Below are positions 37,601 to 44,908 of a stretch of DNA of 64,000 bases, one piece after another. Each line of letters starts with the position of its first letter. Positions within the stretch are counted from its first letter, which is position 1. The notes beneath the pieces are model-generated. The model was given only the letters and a program-made list of their open reading frames with translations. It did no database searches and was not told the DNA's origin. Source of the DNA: Phenylobacterium montanum (lineage in GTDB: Bacteria; Pseudomonadota; Alphaproteobacteria; Caulobacterales; Caulobacteraceae); NCBI RefSeq assembly GCF_018135625.1, contig NZ_CP073078.1, forward strand, positions 1,116,001 to 1,180,000, read 5' to 3'. A program made the position numbers and the translations under genes.

Positions 37601-37868
37601 GATCGAGCAGGCGCTGATGCAGGTCAACATGAAGGGTTCGGAAGCCAATCTCGCTTTCCCCGGCATGTTGAACGAGCAGTTCGCCTCCTTCGCCCTTGCC
37701 CTGGAGGACGCCGACACCGCGCCCACCGCTCAGCACAGGGCGATGTACCAGTCCCTGCACGCCCAGTTGGACGCAGTGCTGGCCAAATGGCAGGCCCTGC
37801 AGGCGAACGACCTGACCAGATTCAACGCCAAGCTCGAAGCGGCCGCCAACACGCAGGCCGGCGAATGA
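34698..37868 (+). CDS. Secreted BNR/Asp-box beta-propeller protein 2
   Basis: A 1,056-aa paralogue of the protein encoded at 29419, collinear over most of its length. Signal peptide about 1-31. About ten Asp boxes (TTDAGNSW, SADGGKTW, STDGGKTW, SDDAGTSW, SLDGGLTW and others). The C-terminal part again contains a beta domain and a long helical tail. ATG 34698 follows GGAGG. High local DNA similarity around the GGCGGCAAGACCTGG coding blocks marks an old tandem duplication. Likely works with the intervening TonB receptor. Confidence 0.85.
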   Translation: MTAHLMCSCSRLAMPGLAALALIVAAPAFAADPAPAHGAPVDQALFKALQWRGIGPYRGGRALAVTGVPGAPDTFYFGAAAGGVWKTTDAGNSWKPIFDSQPMSSIGAIAVAPSNPEVIYVGSGEAALRGDITYGDGVYKSADGGKTWSHIGLTDSRQIGAVIVDPTNPDIVLVAAMGHAFGPNSERGVFRSTDGGKTWTKTLYKDEHTGAIDVTFDPSNPKIVYAAMWQAQRQPWNFSSGGPGSGLYRSADGGATWTELKGHGLPEGMLGRIDVSVSAADPHRIYAMIEAKDGGLYRSDDAGTSWKRISEDGRIRQRAWYFSKIYADPKSVDTVYALNTGMLKSTDGGKSFGLVSATHGDHHGLWIDPADPRRLINCNDGGASISLDGGLTWSTQDNQPTGQYYHVSVSPGWPYWIYGAQQDNSNVAIASYDDEGVITERDWFAAGGGESGFVVGDPRDPKIIYSDAENQFARYDKAKEQDQDISPWPVDNSGHPASELLHRFNWTSPLLLSPHNPDVLYAASEVVWKSTDRGNSWTIVSGDLTRNDKTKQIASGGPLTKDITSVEYYDTIFALAESSVKQGLLWAGSDDGLVHVTSDGGAHWSDVTPKDLPAWSTISMVEPSPHDSGVAYLAVDRHKLDDIKPYAYRTADGGKTWTAITAGLPDGAVVHAVREDPVRRGLLYAATEKGVFVSFDNGGLWQSLQQNLPATPVHDLAIKGDDLVAATHGRSFWVLDDLNPLRQIGPDTDRQAAVLYAPQTALRLHYPDQVDSRRPVGDNPPAGALIDYVLKAEPQGELTIDILGADGAVVRHLSSAKSDKEVQPPEWPDQIVPDDRIPAKAGMNRLVWDLRMSDPAQIPGAFYSGPTPRGPLVPPGRYQVKLSVGGQTLTAPLTVVADPRLHDADAAIRAKTDLAVATEADIDRLHKAVNAVRKTRTDLAGAKQAMAGKKSAPALIAEADRLNSALDPIEQALMQVNMKGSEANLAFPGMLNEQFASFALALEDADTAPTAQHRAMYQSLHAQLDAVLAKWQALQANDLTRFNAKLEAAANTQAGE

Positions 37869-37968
37869 GCCAAGCCTCGAATGGCGGCGCCCTCAGCTAA
37901 ACTGATCGAATTCGAGGCTGCGCCGGAAAAGTCAGGTTAGTGTCAGAATAGCGCGGCAGTGTGCTCCC

Positions 37969-38523
37969 ATGAACGAATCCGAACGCTATGACGCGACCAC
38001 GATTGCGCTGCACTGGTTGGTCGCGGTTCTGATTGTCTGCCAATGGGCGAGCGGTCAGACGATCGACTGGTTCGCAAAGGGCGCTCCGCGCGTCGACGCC
38101 CGTTCGATGCACCTGGTGATCGGCGCTGCGATCCTGTTCTCCATGGCCGTTCGTATCTGGTGGCGGCTCCGGTCAGGCCGGCGCCTGCCTCCGGCGAACC
38201 AGGGAATCTGGCGCGTCACGGCGCAAGCGATGCATGGATTTCTCTACGCTGCTGTCGTCGCCGTCGTCGCCGGCGGCGTCACCACCGAGCTGCTGCGCGG
38301 CGACAGCTTTTTTGGGCTGATCCATTTGCCAAAGCTGGGCGGCATGTCGCCGTCTTCTGAGCACGAATGGGCCGAGCGCCTTGGCGATCTGCATGGGCTG
38401 GGCGCGGATCTGATCATGATCCTGGCCCTGCTCCATGCGCTGGCCGCCCTGTTCCACCACTACGTCAGCAAGGACGGGGTCTTGAGGCGCATGGCGCTTG
38501 GGCAAGACGCCCGCCAGCCGTGA
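37969..38523 (+). CDS. Cytochrome b561 family protein
   Basis: A 184-aa, four-helix membrane cytochrome. Heme-ligand histidines lie in the first helix (ATTIALHWLVAVLIV), second (MHLVIGAAILF), third (AMHGFLYAAVV) and fourth (LHGLGADLIMILALLHALAA). It shuttles electrons between the quinone pool and periplasmic acceptors. The next gene, an outer-membrane barrel, starts 36 bp downstream, so the two are probably co-transcribed. Confidence 0.9.
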   Translation: MNESERYDATTIALHWLVAVLIVCQWASGQTIDWFAKGAPRVDARSMHLVIGAAILFSMAVRIWWRLRSGRRLPPANQGIWRVTAQAMHGFLYAAVVAVVAGGVTTELLRGDSFFGLIHLPKLGGMSPSSEHEWAERLGDLHGLGADLIMILALLHALAALFHHYVSKDGVLRRMALGQDARQP

Positions 38524-38559
38524 CGCTGGAACTGCCGCCCTTTCTGCAGGAGTCCTCCT

Positions 38560-39387
38560 TTGGTGAGGCTTGACCGCACCGCCGACCTCGCCGGGCGGGT
38601 TCCAACACAGCATTGCCTTCTGGCCCTCGCGGCGATGCTCGGGATTGCTGCGCCGTCTGCGCGCGCATTCGCAGCGCCTGAAGAAATCCAAGTCTATGAA
38701 GATGATATGGACAAGCCTGGCCAGTTCGGCCTGGACATCCACAACAACTACGTCTGGGGCCAGGCCTCGCCGGTCCAATATCCTCAGGAGCAGCAGCCCG
38801 ACTATCGCTACCGCGTCACGCCGGAGTTTTCCTACGGCTTGACGCCCAATGTCGAACTGGGTCTGTACTTGCCGCTGGGAACCATCGCCGACCGGCAGTT
38901 CCGCATGGATGGCGTAAAGGCGCGGATCAAATACATCGCGCCGCGGCCGGCAAATCAGGATTGGTACTGGGGCGCGAACTTCGAGATCGGAGCCGTGCGG
39001 CCTTCGCTGGACGTCAATCCGTGGAACGCGGAACTGAAGGGTATCGCGGGGTGGCGGCACGGCCCATGGGACCTGGCGGTCAACGCCAATCTCGACTGGG
39101 TTGTGAGCGGACCTCATTCGGAGGCGCCCAGCCTGCAGCTTGCCACCAAGGCCAGCTACAAGGTCTCGAACAATCTCGCCCTGGGGGTCGAGAGCTATAA
39201 CGGCGTCGGGGACTTCCACGCCCTCAAGACCGTCCTATCCCCCGCCGGCCAGGGCCACAGCACATTCCTCACCGCCGACACCAGCCTCGGCAAGTGGGAC
39301 CTGAACCTCGGAATCGGACGTGGCTACTCCGGCGAGCCCGACCAGTGGATCTTCAAGTTCATCGTCAGCGTTCCGATCGACGATTGA
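38560..39387 (+). CDS. Outer-membrane beta-barrel protein (MetA-like transporter family)
   Basis: A 275-aa exported protein. Signal peptide to about residue 38, then alternating amphipathic strands such as YRVTPEFSYGLTPNVELGLY and LGKWDLNLGIGRGY, ending in FKFIVSVPIDD. This layout suits the roughly 12-strand phenol-degradation MetA-like barrels. The start is TTG 38560, 7 nt after AGGAG; GTG 38563 is equally possible. Its substrate is unknown. Linked to cytochrome b561. Confidence 0.65.
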   Translation: MVRLDRTADLAGRVPTQHCLLALAAMLGIAAPSARAFAAPEEIQVYEDDMDKPGQFGLDIHNNYVWGQASPVQYPQEQQPDYRYRVTPEFSYGLTPNVELGLYLPLGTIADRQFRMDGVKARIKYIAPRPANQDWYWGANFEIGAVRPSLDVNPWNAELKGIAGWRHGPWDLAVNANLDWVVSGPHSEAPSLQLATKASYKVSNNLALGVESYNGVGDFHALKTVLSPAGQGHSTFLTADTSLGKWDLNLGIGRGYSGEPDQWIFKFIVSVPIDD

Positions 39388-39402
39388 ACCCGCCTCGTCC
39401 CG

Positions 39403-40719
39403 TCAGGCCGGCCGCGGCTCTGCGCTGGCTTGCGCGGCCTTGAAGGTCTTGCTCAGCATGAGCACCGCGACCACCGCGCAGACGGCCGCCGACGACATCC
39501 ACAATCCCGGAGCCGCCTTGTCGTGCGTCGCCTGGATCAGCCAGGTCGACACCGCCGCGGTGAAGCCGCCGAAGATCGCGGTGGCCAGACTATAGGCCAG
39601 TGAAAAGCCGGTGGTCCTGAAGTCCTTGGGCATGATCTCGGTCAGGGCGACCACCAGGGCGCCGTTGTAGCCCGCATAGACGAAGGACAGCCACAGCTCG
39701 ACGACCAGCATCTTGGAGAAACTCGGGGCATGCGCCAGCACGGTCAGCGCCGGATAGGGCGTCACCACCGCAAGGCAGGAATAGAAAAGCAATATGGGAC
39801 GTCGCCCAATCGCGTCGCTGAGAGCGCCGATCACCGGCAGCCACAGGAAATTGGAAAGGCCGACGCAGACCGTGACAATCAGGCTGTCCATCTCGCCGAG
39901 CTTGAGCACGGACTTGCCGTAGGTCGGCGTATAGACGGTGATCAGGTAGAATGACACCGTCGTCATCGCGACCAGCATGGCTCCGCCGAGGACGAGCCTC
40001 CAGTTCTCCCTGATCGAAGCCACCGCCTCCATGAAGGTCGGATGGCGCGCGCGCGCGAGGAACTCGGGGGTCTCCTGCAGTGAACTCCTGATCACGAGCA
40101 GAAACGGGATCAATCCGCAGCCCAGGGCGAACGGGATGCGCCATCCCCAGGCGGCTATGTCGTGACTGGACAACACCCGGTTCAGCGCGAAACCGAGGCC
40201 CGCGGCGGCGATGATAGCCACCTGCTGGCTGGCGGACTGCCATGAGACCATGAAGCCCTTGCGGCCTGGAGCCGCGATTTCCGACAGATAGACCGAGACT
40301 CCGCCCAGTTCGACGCCCGCCGAAAACCCTTGCAGAAGCCTGCCAATGACGACCAGAACCGGAGCCAGCAGCCCGATCTGGGCATAGCCGGGCACCAGCG
40401 CGATCAGCAGTGTCCCAGAGGCCATGAGGCCCAAGGTGACCACCAGGCCCTTGCGACGGCCCACGGCGTCGACATAGGCGCCCAGCACGATCGCCCCGAG
40501 AGGGCGCATGAGGAAACCCGCTCCAAACGCCACAAAGGCGCTCAGCAGGGACGCCAGTTCGTCCTTGGCTGGAAAGAAGGTAGCGGCGATGTGATAAGCA
40601 TAGAGTCCGAATAGGAAGAAATCGAACATTTCTATAAAGTTACCACTGACGACCATGATAACTGAATAGATCGACCCGGCTCTCGAGGCGGACTTCATTT
40701 CATCTCGCAAGGAATTCAC
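39403..40719 (-). CDS. MFS transporter, metabolite:H+ symporter (citrate/tricarballylate type)
   Basis: A 438-aa, 12-helix major facilitator of the MHS family. Signature segments are [17 protein letters not shown] in helix 1, [21 protein letters not shown] in loop 2-3 and [20 protein letters not shown] in helix 4, the last strongly resembling citrate-proton symporters. Likely imports a tri- or dicarboxylate with protons. GTG 40719 or ATG 40698 could start it. It lies downstream of a large TonB receptor on the same strand. Confidence 0.9.
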   Translation of the reverse strand: MNSLRDEMKSASRAGSIYSVIMVVSGNFIEMFDFFLFGLYAYHIAATFFPAKDELASLLSAFVAFGAGFLMRPLGAIVLGAYVDAVGRRKGLVVTLGLMASGTLLIALVPGYAQIGLLAPVLVVIGRLLQGFSAGVELGGVSVYLSEIAAPGRKGFMVSWQSASQQVAIIAAAGLGFALNRVLSSHDIAAWGWRIPFALGCGLIPFLLVIRSSLQETPEFLARARHPTFMEAVASIRENWRLVLGGAMLVAMTTVSFYLITVYTPTYGKSVLKLGEMDSLIVTVCVGLSNFLWLPVIGALSDAIGRRPILLFYSCLAVVTPYPALTVLAHAPSFSKMLVVELWLSFVYAGYNGALVVALTEIMPKDFRTTGFSLAYSLATAIFGGFTAAVSTWLIQATHDKAAPGLWMSSAAVCAVVAVLMLSKTFKAAQASAEPRPA

Positions 40720-40774
40720 ACCAACAGGGCAGGTCGAACAACAAGGCGTTCGCGTTTCACATCGCCGTCAGCAA

Positions 40775-40804
40775 GGGCGCCCGCCGAAGTTCCGGCGGGC
40801 GCCC
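40775..40804 (-). terminator. Strong hairpin after the TonB receptor gene
   Basis: A perfect 12-bp stem (40775-40786 with 40793-40804) and a 6-nt loop, made of GGGCGCCCGCCG and its complement. It sits 10 bp past the receptor stop and before the MFS start. The minus strand lacks a clear U-tract, so it may attenuate or protect the receptor mRNA rather than fully terminate. Confidence 0.6.
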
Positions 40805-40813
40805 TGCCACGTG

Positions 40814-43780
40814 TCAGAATTTCACCTTGGCCGCGACATACCAGGTCCGTCCGATCACGTCATAGGTGGCGGCGTCGGTCCTGAGCTCCAGCGTGCTGAT
40901 GAAGGGCGGGCCCTGGTCGGCCAGGTTGTTGATCCCTGCACTCAGCACCCAATCCTTCTTGACGGCGTAGTGAGCGTCGATGTCGAAGTAGTTCACCGCC
41001 GAGACCCTCGAACCCGGCAGGTCGAGATTGTCCATACCGCCGATGTAGCGCCAGCGCAGCGAGCCGGTGAACGGCCCCTTGTTGTAGGTGATCGAGCTGT
41101 TCGCCTTCCAGTGCGGGTGGCTGTAGAGATTTTCGCCGTCCGAGGTCACCAGCCCGTCGGTCACCTTGCCGGAGTATTCGACCGCGCCGGTGCCGTCGGA
41201 CGGGGTGACGGTGAAATGGTTCAGGTACGAGACGATCGTGCCGACCGTGACCCGTCCGGAGCCCTCGGGCAGTCCCAGATCGCCCAGCTCGAATGTGTAG
41301 TCGACCTGAGTATCGACCCCGTCCAGCTTGATGGTGTTGAAGTTGAACGTGCCCGAAGTCAGCAGCGCGATGGTGCCGGTGCTGGAGTCGCGCTGGATCC
41401 GCTGGCAGAACGCGTTGCTTGCGGACAAGGACGGATTGGCGGCCGTGCCATAGCAGTCCGTCAGGATCTGGTTCGGCGAGAGGCTGGCGATCGCGCCCGA
41501 AATATCGATGTTGTAGTAGTCGACCGAGATGTTCAGCCCATGGATGGGTTGCCACACAGCACCCAGGGACCAGGTGTCGGCGGTCTCCGGCTGCAGCAGG
41601 CTGTTGCCGCCCGACTGGATCGGGATCGAAACCACCCCGCCGTTATAGGTATAGCTCGACGCGCCGGCCGCGGCTGCTTGCGCCGCGCACAGGGACTGGA
41701 TCTTGGCCGCATTCGCGCCGGTGCGATAGCTGCTCTGGGCGTCGCAGGGATCGCTGGTGACGTTCTCGTTGCTCACCGATTGGCCGACATAGAGGTCGGC
41801 CAGGCTGGGCGCGCGAATGGCGACCGAGTAGCCGCCGCGCAGGCGGAAGCCGTTGACCACGGTCCAACTGCCGTCGGCCTTCCAGGTGCTCTGGCCGGAG
41901 AAGCTGTTGTACTTGGAGTAGCGGTAGGCCACGTCCACCGACACGTCCTTGGCGAAGGGCTGCTCGCTCAACACGGGGACCAGCGCCTCGAGGAACAACT
42001 CCTTGGCGTCCTGCTCGCCATGCGAAGGAGTGTCGCTGCCGTACGCCAGTGAATCTCCCGTCACGAACAGCGAGTCCGGCTGATAGCTGTATTGCGACTG
42101 GCGGTAGTCGGCGCCCAGGGCGACCTTCACCGCGCCGGCGGGCAGGTGGAACACCGGCCCCTGGATCGAGAACTCGACGTCCTTGGAGGTTAGCGCGTCG
42201 GTGGTGTTGTCGGTCCGCCCGGCGTAGTTCCGGCAGGCCGTGCTGACGGTCTGGACGCCGAACGGGTTCCAGTTGCAGCCATTGACGCCTTCGTTGGCCA
42301 GAATGTTGTTGATCCCGGCGATGCTGATATCGCCGTGCGCCTGGCCAGTATAGTCGCTTCGGCCGTAGGACGTGTAGAAGTCCCAGGTGAACGGGGTGCC
42401 GGGAATATCGCCCTTCAGGCCGCCCAGGGCCTGCCAGACCGAGTAGTGGAAGTCCTGGACCCGGTCGCCCCAGCCATAGAGCAGCTTGGAGTAGTAGAAC
42501 GACGACCCTGCCGGCGGTGCGCCGCCATAGGCTGAATTCAGCAGCGACATCAGCGCGGCGTTGGACTGGACGTAGGGATTGCTGACCGGGATCTTCAGCA
42601 CCTGGGAGGCCGCGGCATTGGTTTTAGAGCTACCGGGGCTGGTCTGATCGAGCGCAGTCGAATCCGAGTAGTTGAACTGAATGTATCCGGTGATGTGCGG
42701 ATTGAATTCGTATTCAGCCTTGGTGAACAGGTTATATTTGGTCAGCGGCACCTGGACGGCGAAGTAGTTACCCAGCACAACCCCGGCCGTGGTGCAGTTC
42801 GGATTGACGGTGGCGCCCTTTTCAGAGCCCACGCCCTTGTAGTTCTGGGCGCACACGCCATGGAGGGCGCTGGTGTAGAGGGACTGGTCGGTATTGACGC
42901 CGATGGCCCCGTTATAGGCGCCCGAACCCGGGATCGGCGTCGTGCCGGAATAGCCGGCCAGGACCGCGTTCACCGCGGCGATACTGGGCGCCGTCGCGCC
43001 AGAGCCCCAGCCCCCGGCGAAGATTATCCCCTGGGGCGGACGCCCGAGGAAGCGGACGGAGGGCTGGGTGAAGAACGACCTGGCTGAGCCGGCCACGGCG
43101 TCACGATCGGAATACTCGAAGTCGACCATGGCCTTGCCCTTGTCGTCGTCGAACTTGCCGCCGATCAGGGCCGAGAATTGATTGGTAGCGCCATCGCCCT
43201 GGGTCGAGGCGCCGTGCTGCACGCTGAGCTGCACGCCTGAGAAATTCTGGCGAAGCTTGAAGTTGGCCACGCCAGCCACCGCGTCCGAACCATAGGCCGT
43301 GGATGCGCCGCCGGTGATGACCTCCACATTGTCGATCATCGCCATCGGGATGGTGTTGAGGTCGATAGCGCCGTCTGGCGTCGACGGCATCAGCCGGCGA
43401 CCATCCACCAAGACCAGCGAGCGGTTACGCCCGATGCCGCGCAGGTCGCTGTACGAGGCGCCGCCACCGAAGCCGATGCTGCCCTGGACGTCGCCCACCT
43501 CCGCTGCGCCCTGCGCCGCCTCGAACTGAGGCATTTGCCCAACGACGCGGTCGAGCGAGGGCTGGCCGGCTGACGCGATCGTCGCGCTGCTCAAGGTCGA
43601 GACCGGGCTTTCGGCCTTCAGATCGGTCCGGCTGATGCGCGAGCCGGTGACCACGATTTCACTGACGGCTTGCGGCGCCGAATTGGCCGCGGCTCCAGGC
43701 TGAGCCGTTTGGGCGTGCGCTGAAGCGCCGGCTGCGAGCGCCAACAGCGACGCGCCGCCCAGAAGAAAGGACGATTTCAT
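40814..43780 (-). CDS. Large TonB-dependent receptor
   Basis: A 988-aa outer-membrane receptor. Signal peptide about 1-24, TonB-box-like EIVVTGSRI, a plug with DLRGIGRNRSLVLVDGRRLM and a long barrel ending YVAAKVKF with terminal Phe. Its size and the plug sequence place it in the large Caulobacter/sphingomonad receptor group that imports oligosaccharides, peptides or organic acids. GGGAGG is 5 nt before the ATG. The cognate inner-membrane importer is probably the MFS symporter 94 bp downstream. A two-component system lies divergently, 456 bp away, and is a candidate regulator. Confidence 0.94.
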   Translation of the reverse strand: MKSSFLLGGASLLALAAGASAHAQTAQPGAAANSAPQAVSEIVVTGSRISRTDLKAESPVSTLSSATIASAGQPSLDRVVGQMPQFEAAQGAAEVGDVQGSIGFGGGASYSDLRGIGRNRSLVLVDGRRLMPSTPDGAIDLNTIPMAMIDNVEVITGGASTAYGSDAVAGVANFKLRQNFSGVQLSVQHGASTQGDGATNQFSALIGGKFDDDKGKAMVDFEYSDRDAVAGSARSFFTQPSVRFLGRPPQGIIFAGGWGSGATAPSIAAVNAVLAGYSGTTPIPGSGAYNGAIGVNTDQSLYTSALHGVCAQNYKGVGSEKGATVNPNCTTAGVVLGNYFAVQVPLTKYNLFTKAEYEFNPHITGYIQFNYSDSTALDQTSPGSSKTNAAASQVLKIPVSNPYVQSNAALMSLLNSAYGGAPPAGSSFYYSKLLYGWGDRVQDFHYSVWQALGGLKGDIPGTPFTWDFYTSYGRSDYTGQAHGDISIAGINNILANEGVNGCNWNPFGVQTVSTACRNYAGRTDNTTDALTSKDVEFSIQGPVFHLPAGAVKVALGADYRQSQYSYQPDSLFVTGDSLAYGSDTPSHGEQDAKELFLEALVPVLSEQPFAKDVSVDVAYRYSKYNSFSGQSTWKADGSWTVVNGFRLRGGYSVAIRAPSLADLYVGQSVSNENVTSDPCDAQSSYRTGANAAKIQSLCAAQAAAAGASSYTYNGGVVSIPIQSGGNSLLQPETADTWSLGAVWQPIHGLNISVDYYNIDISGAIASLSPNQILTDCYGTAANPSLSASNAFCQRIQRDSSTGTIALLTSGTFNFNTIKLDGVDTQVDYTFELGDLGLPEGSGRVTVGTIVSYLNHFTVTPSDGTGAVEYSGKVTDGLVTSDGENLYSHPHWKANSSITYNKGPFTGSLRWRYIGGMDNLDLPGSRVSAVNYFDIDAHYAVKKDWVLSAGINNLADQGPPFISTLELRTDAATYDVIGRTWYVAAKVKF

Positions 43781-44236
43781 GATGCCTCCCCATCGTTTCC
43801 CGCGTCTATTGCGCGTGTAGAAACATTCGTATCCAGAATTTGGCGCCGTTCAGTTTCTCATCGGCGCGAATAGATTGCCTTCGTGTGCGCCTTTGGGCGC
43901 TCGATTGTATTCGCCTTGCCCCTCCCCCGAGCTCGCGGCGACTTTCTGGGCTTGGAACCGCTTGACGCGGCGCCTGTAGCAGCCGCTCGACAACCAGCCC
44001 GCCAGCACCGCGAGTGCACTCTGCACAGGCAAGCTTTCACCAACCTGTCACGATGTGGCGCGCCAGAAATTTTCTCTTTGTACGGCCAGACGCCGACTTG
44101 CCGCGGGCGGCGTTCTGCCTGATCCCGGCTCGCCAATTGACGGCGCAGGGGCATTAGCGTTGGCTAGGTGCGCGCCGACGCTGCGCCGACCGGCTGGTTC
44201 AAGGCCCAAGGGAGCGGCAGTGAAACCAAGGGAGCG
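43781..44236. other. Divergent control region, TonB receptor / two-component system
   Basis: 456 bp containing the promoters of both directions. I see no convincing ORF. An 11-bp direct repeat, CCAAGGGAGCG, at 44206-44216 and 44226-44236 duplicates the regulator's ribosome-binding site. Response-regulator half-sites probably lie here, but I cannot define them. Confidence 0.45.
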
Positions 44237-44908
44237 ATGGTGTCCAGGATTCTGCTGGTCGAGGACGATGCCGCCCTGTCCCGGGGCGTGGCGGCGCTGC
44301 TCAAGGCGGGCGGGCACACTCTGGACTGTGCGAGCGACGGCGAAACCGCCCTCGCCTACGCCGCCGACGAGCCCTATGGACTGATCATCCTGGATATCGG
44401 CTTGCCCGGCATATCGGGGTTCGAGGTCTTGAAGGCGCTTCGCGCCCGGCGCTGCACGATCCCCATCCTGGTGCTGACCGCGCGCGACGGCGTTTCGGAC
44501 AAGATCAAGGGGCTCGACCTTGGCGCCGACGACTACCTGCTCAAGCCGTTCGACGCCGGCGAACTGGAAGCCAGAGTCAGGGCCTTGCTCCGGCGCAACC
44601 ACGGAGACCCCACGCCGGTCCTGGTGTTCGGCAACCTGACCATCGACCGGTCCAAGGCCATCGCCACGGTCGGAGGACGAATCCTGGACCTGCGCCGCAA
44701 GGAATGGGCGGTGCTGGAGGGCCTGATCGGCAGCGCGGGCGGCGTCCTGCCCAAGGAGCGGCTGCTGTCCATGATCTACGGGTTCGACGGCGAGGTCACG
44801 CCGAACGCGCTGGAGGTGCACATCGCGCGGCTGCGCAAGAAGCTCGAGCCCGACGGGCCGTCGATCAAGACCGTGCGCGGCCTTGGATACATGATCGAAC
44901 TGACGTGA
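44237..44908 (+). CDS. OmpR-family response regulator (TctD-like)
   Basis: A 223-aa regulator with a receiver domain (about 1-115, acidic pocket E-D-D, phosphoacceptor D53 in ILDIGLPG, Lys in LLKPFD) and a C-terminal winged helix (about 125-220, ending KTVRGLGYMIELT). ATG 44237 is directly after a GGGAGCG site. The kinase gene overlaps its stop as GTGA. Given the adjacent TonB receptor and citrate-type symporter, a role like TctD in carboxylate uptake control is inferred. Confidence 0.92.
   Translation: MVSRILLVEDDAALSRGVAALLKAGGHTLDCASDGETALAYAADEPYGLIILDIGLPGISGFEVLKALRARRCTIPILVLTARDGVSDKIKGLDLGADDYLLKPFDAGELEARVRALLRRNHGDPTPVLVFGNLTIDRSKAIATVGGRILDLRRKEWAVLEGLIGSAGGVLPKERLLSMIYGFDGEVTPNALEVHIARLRKKLEPDGPSIKTVRGLGYMIELT

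Noticed and set aside
44206-44236. Tandem repeat as a possible transposon target-site duplication
   Set aside because: Nothing element-like lies between the copies, which are only 9 bp apart edge to edge; small local duplication explains it.
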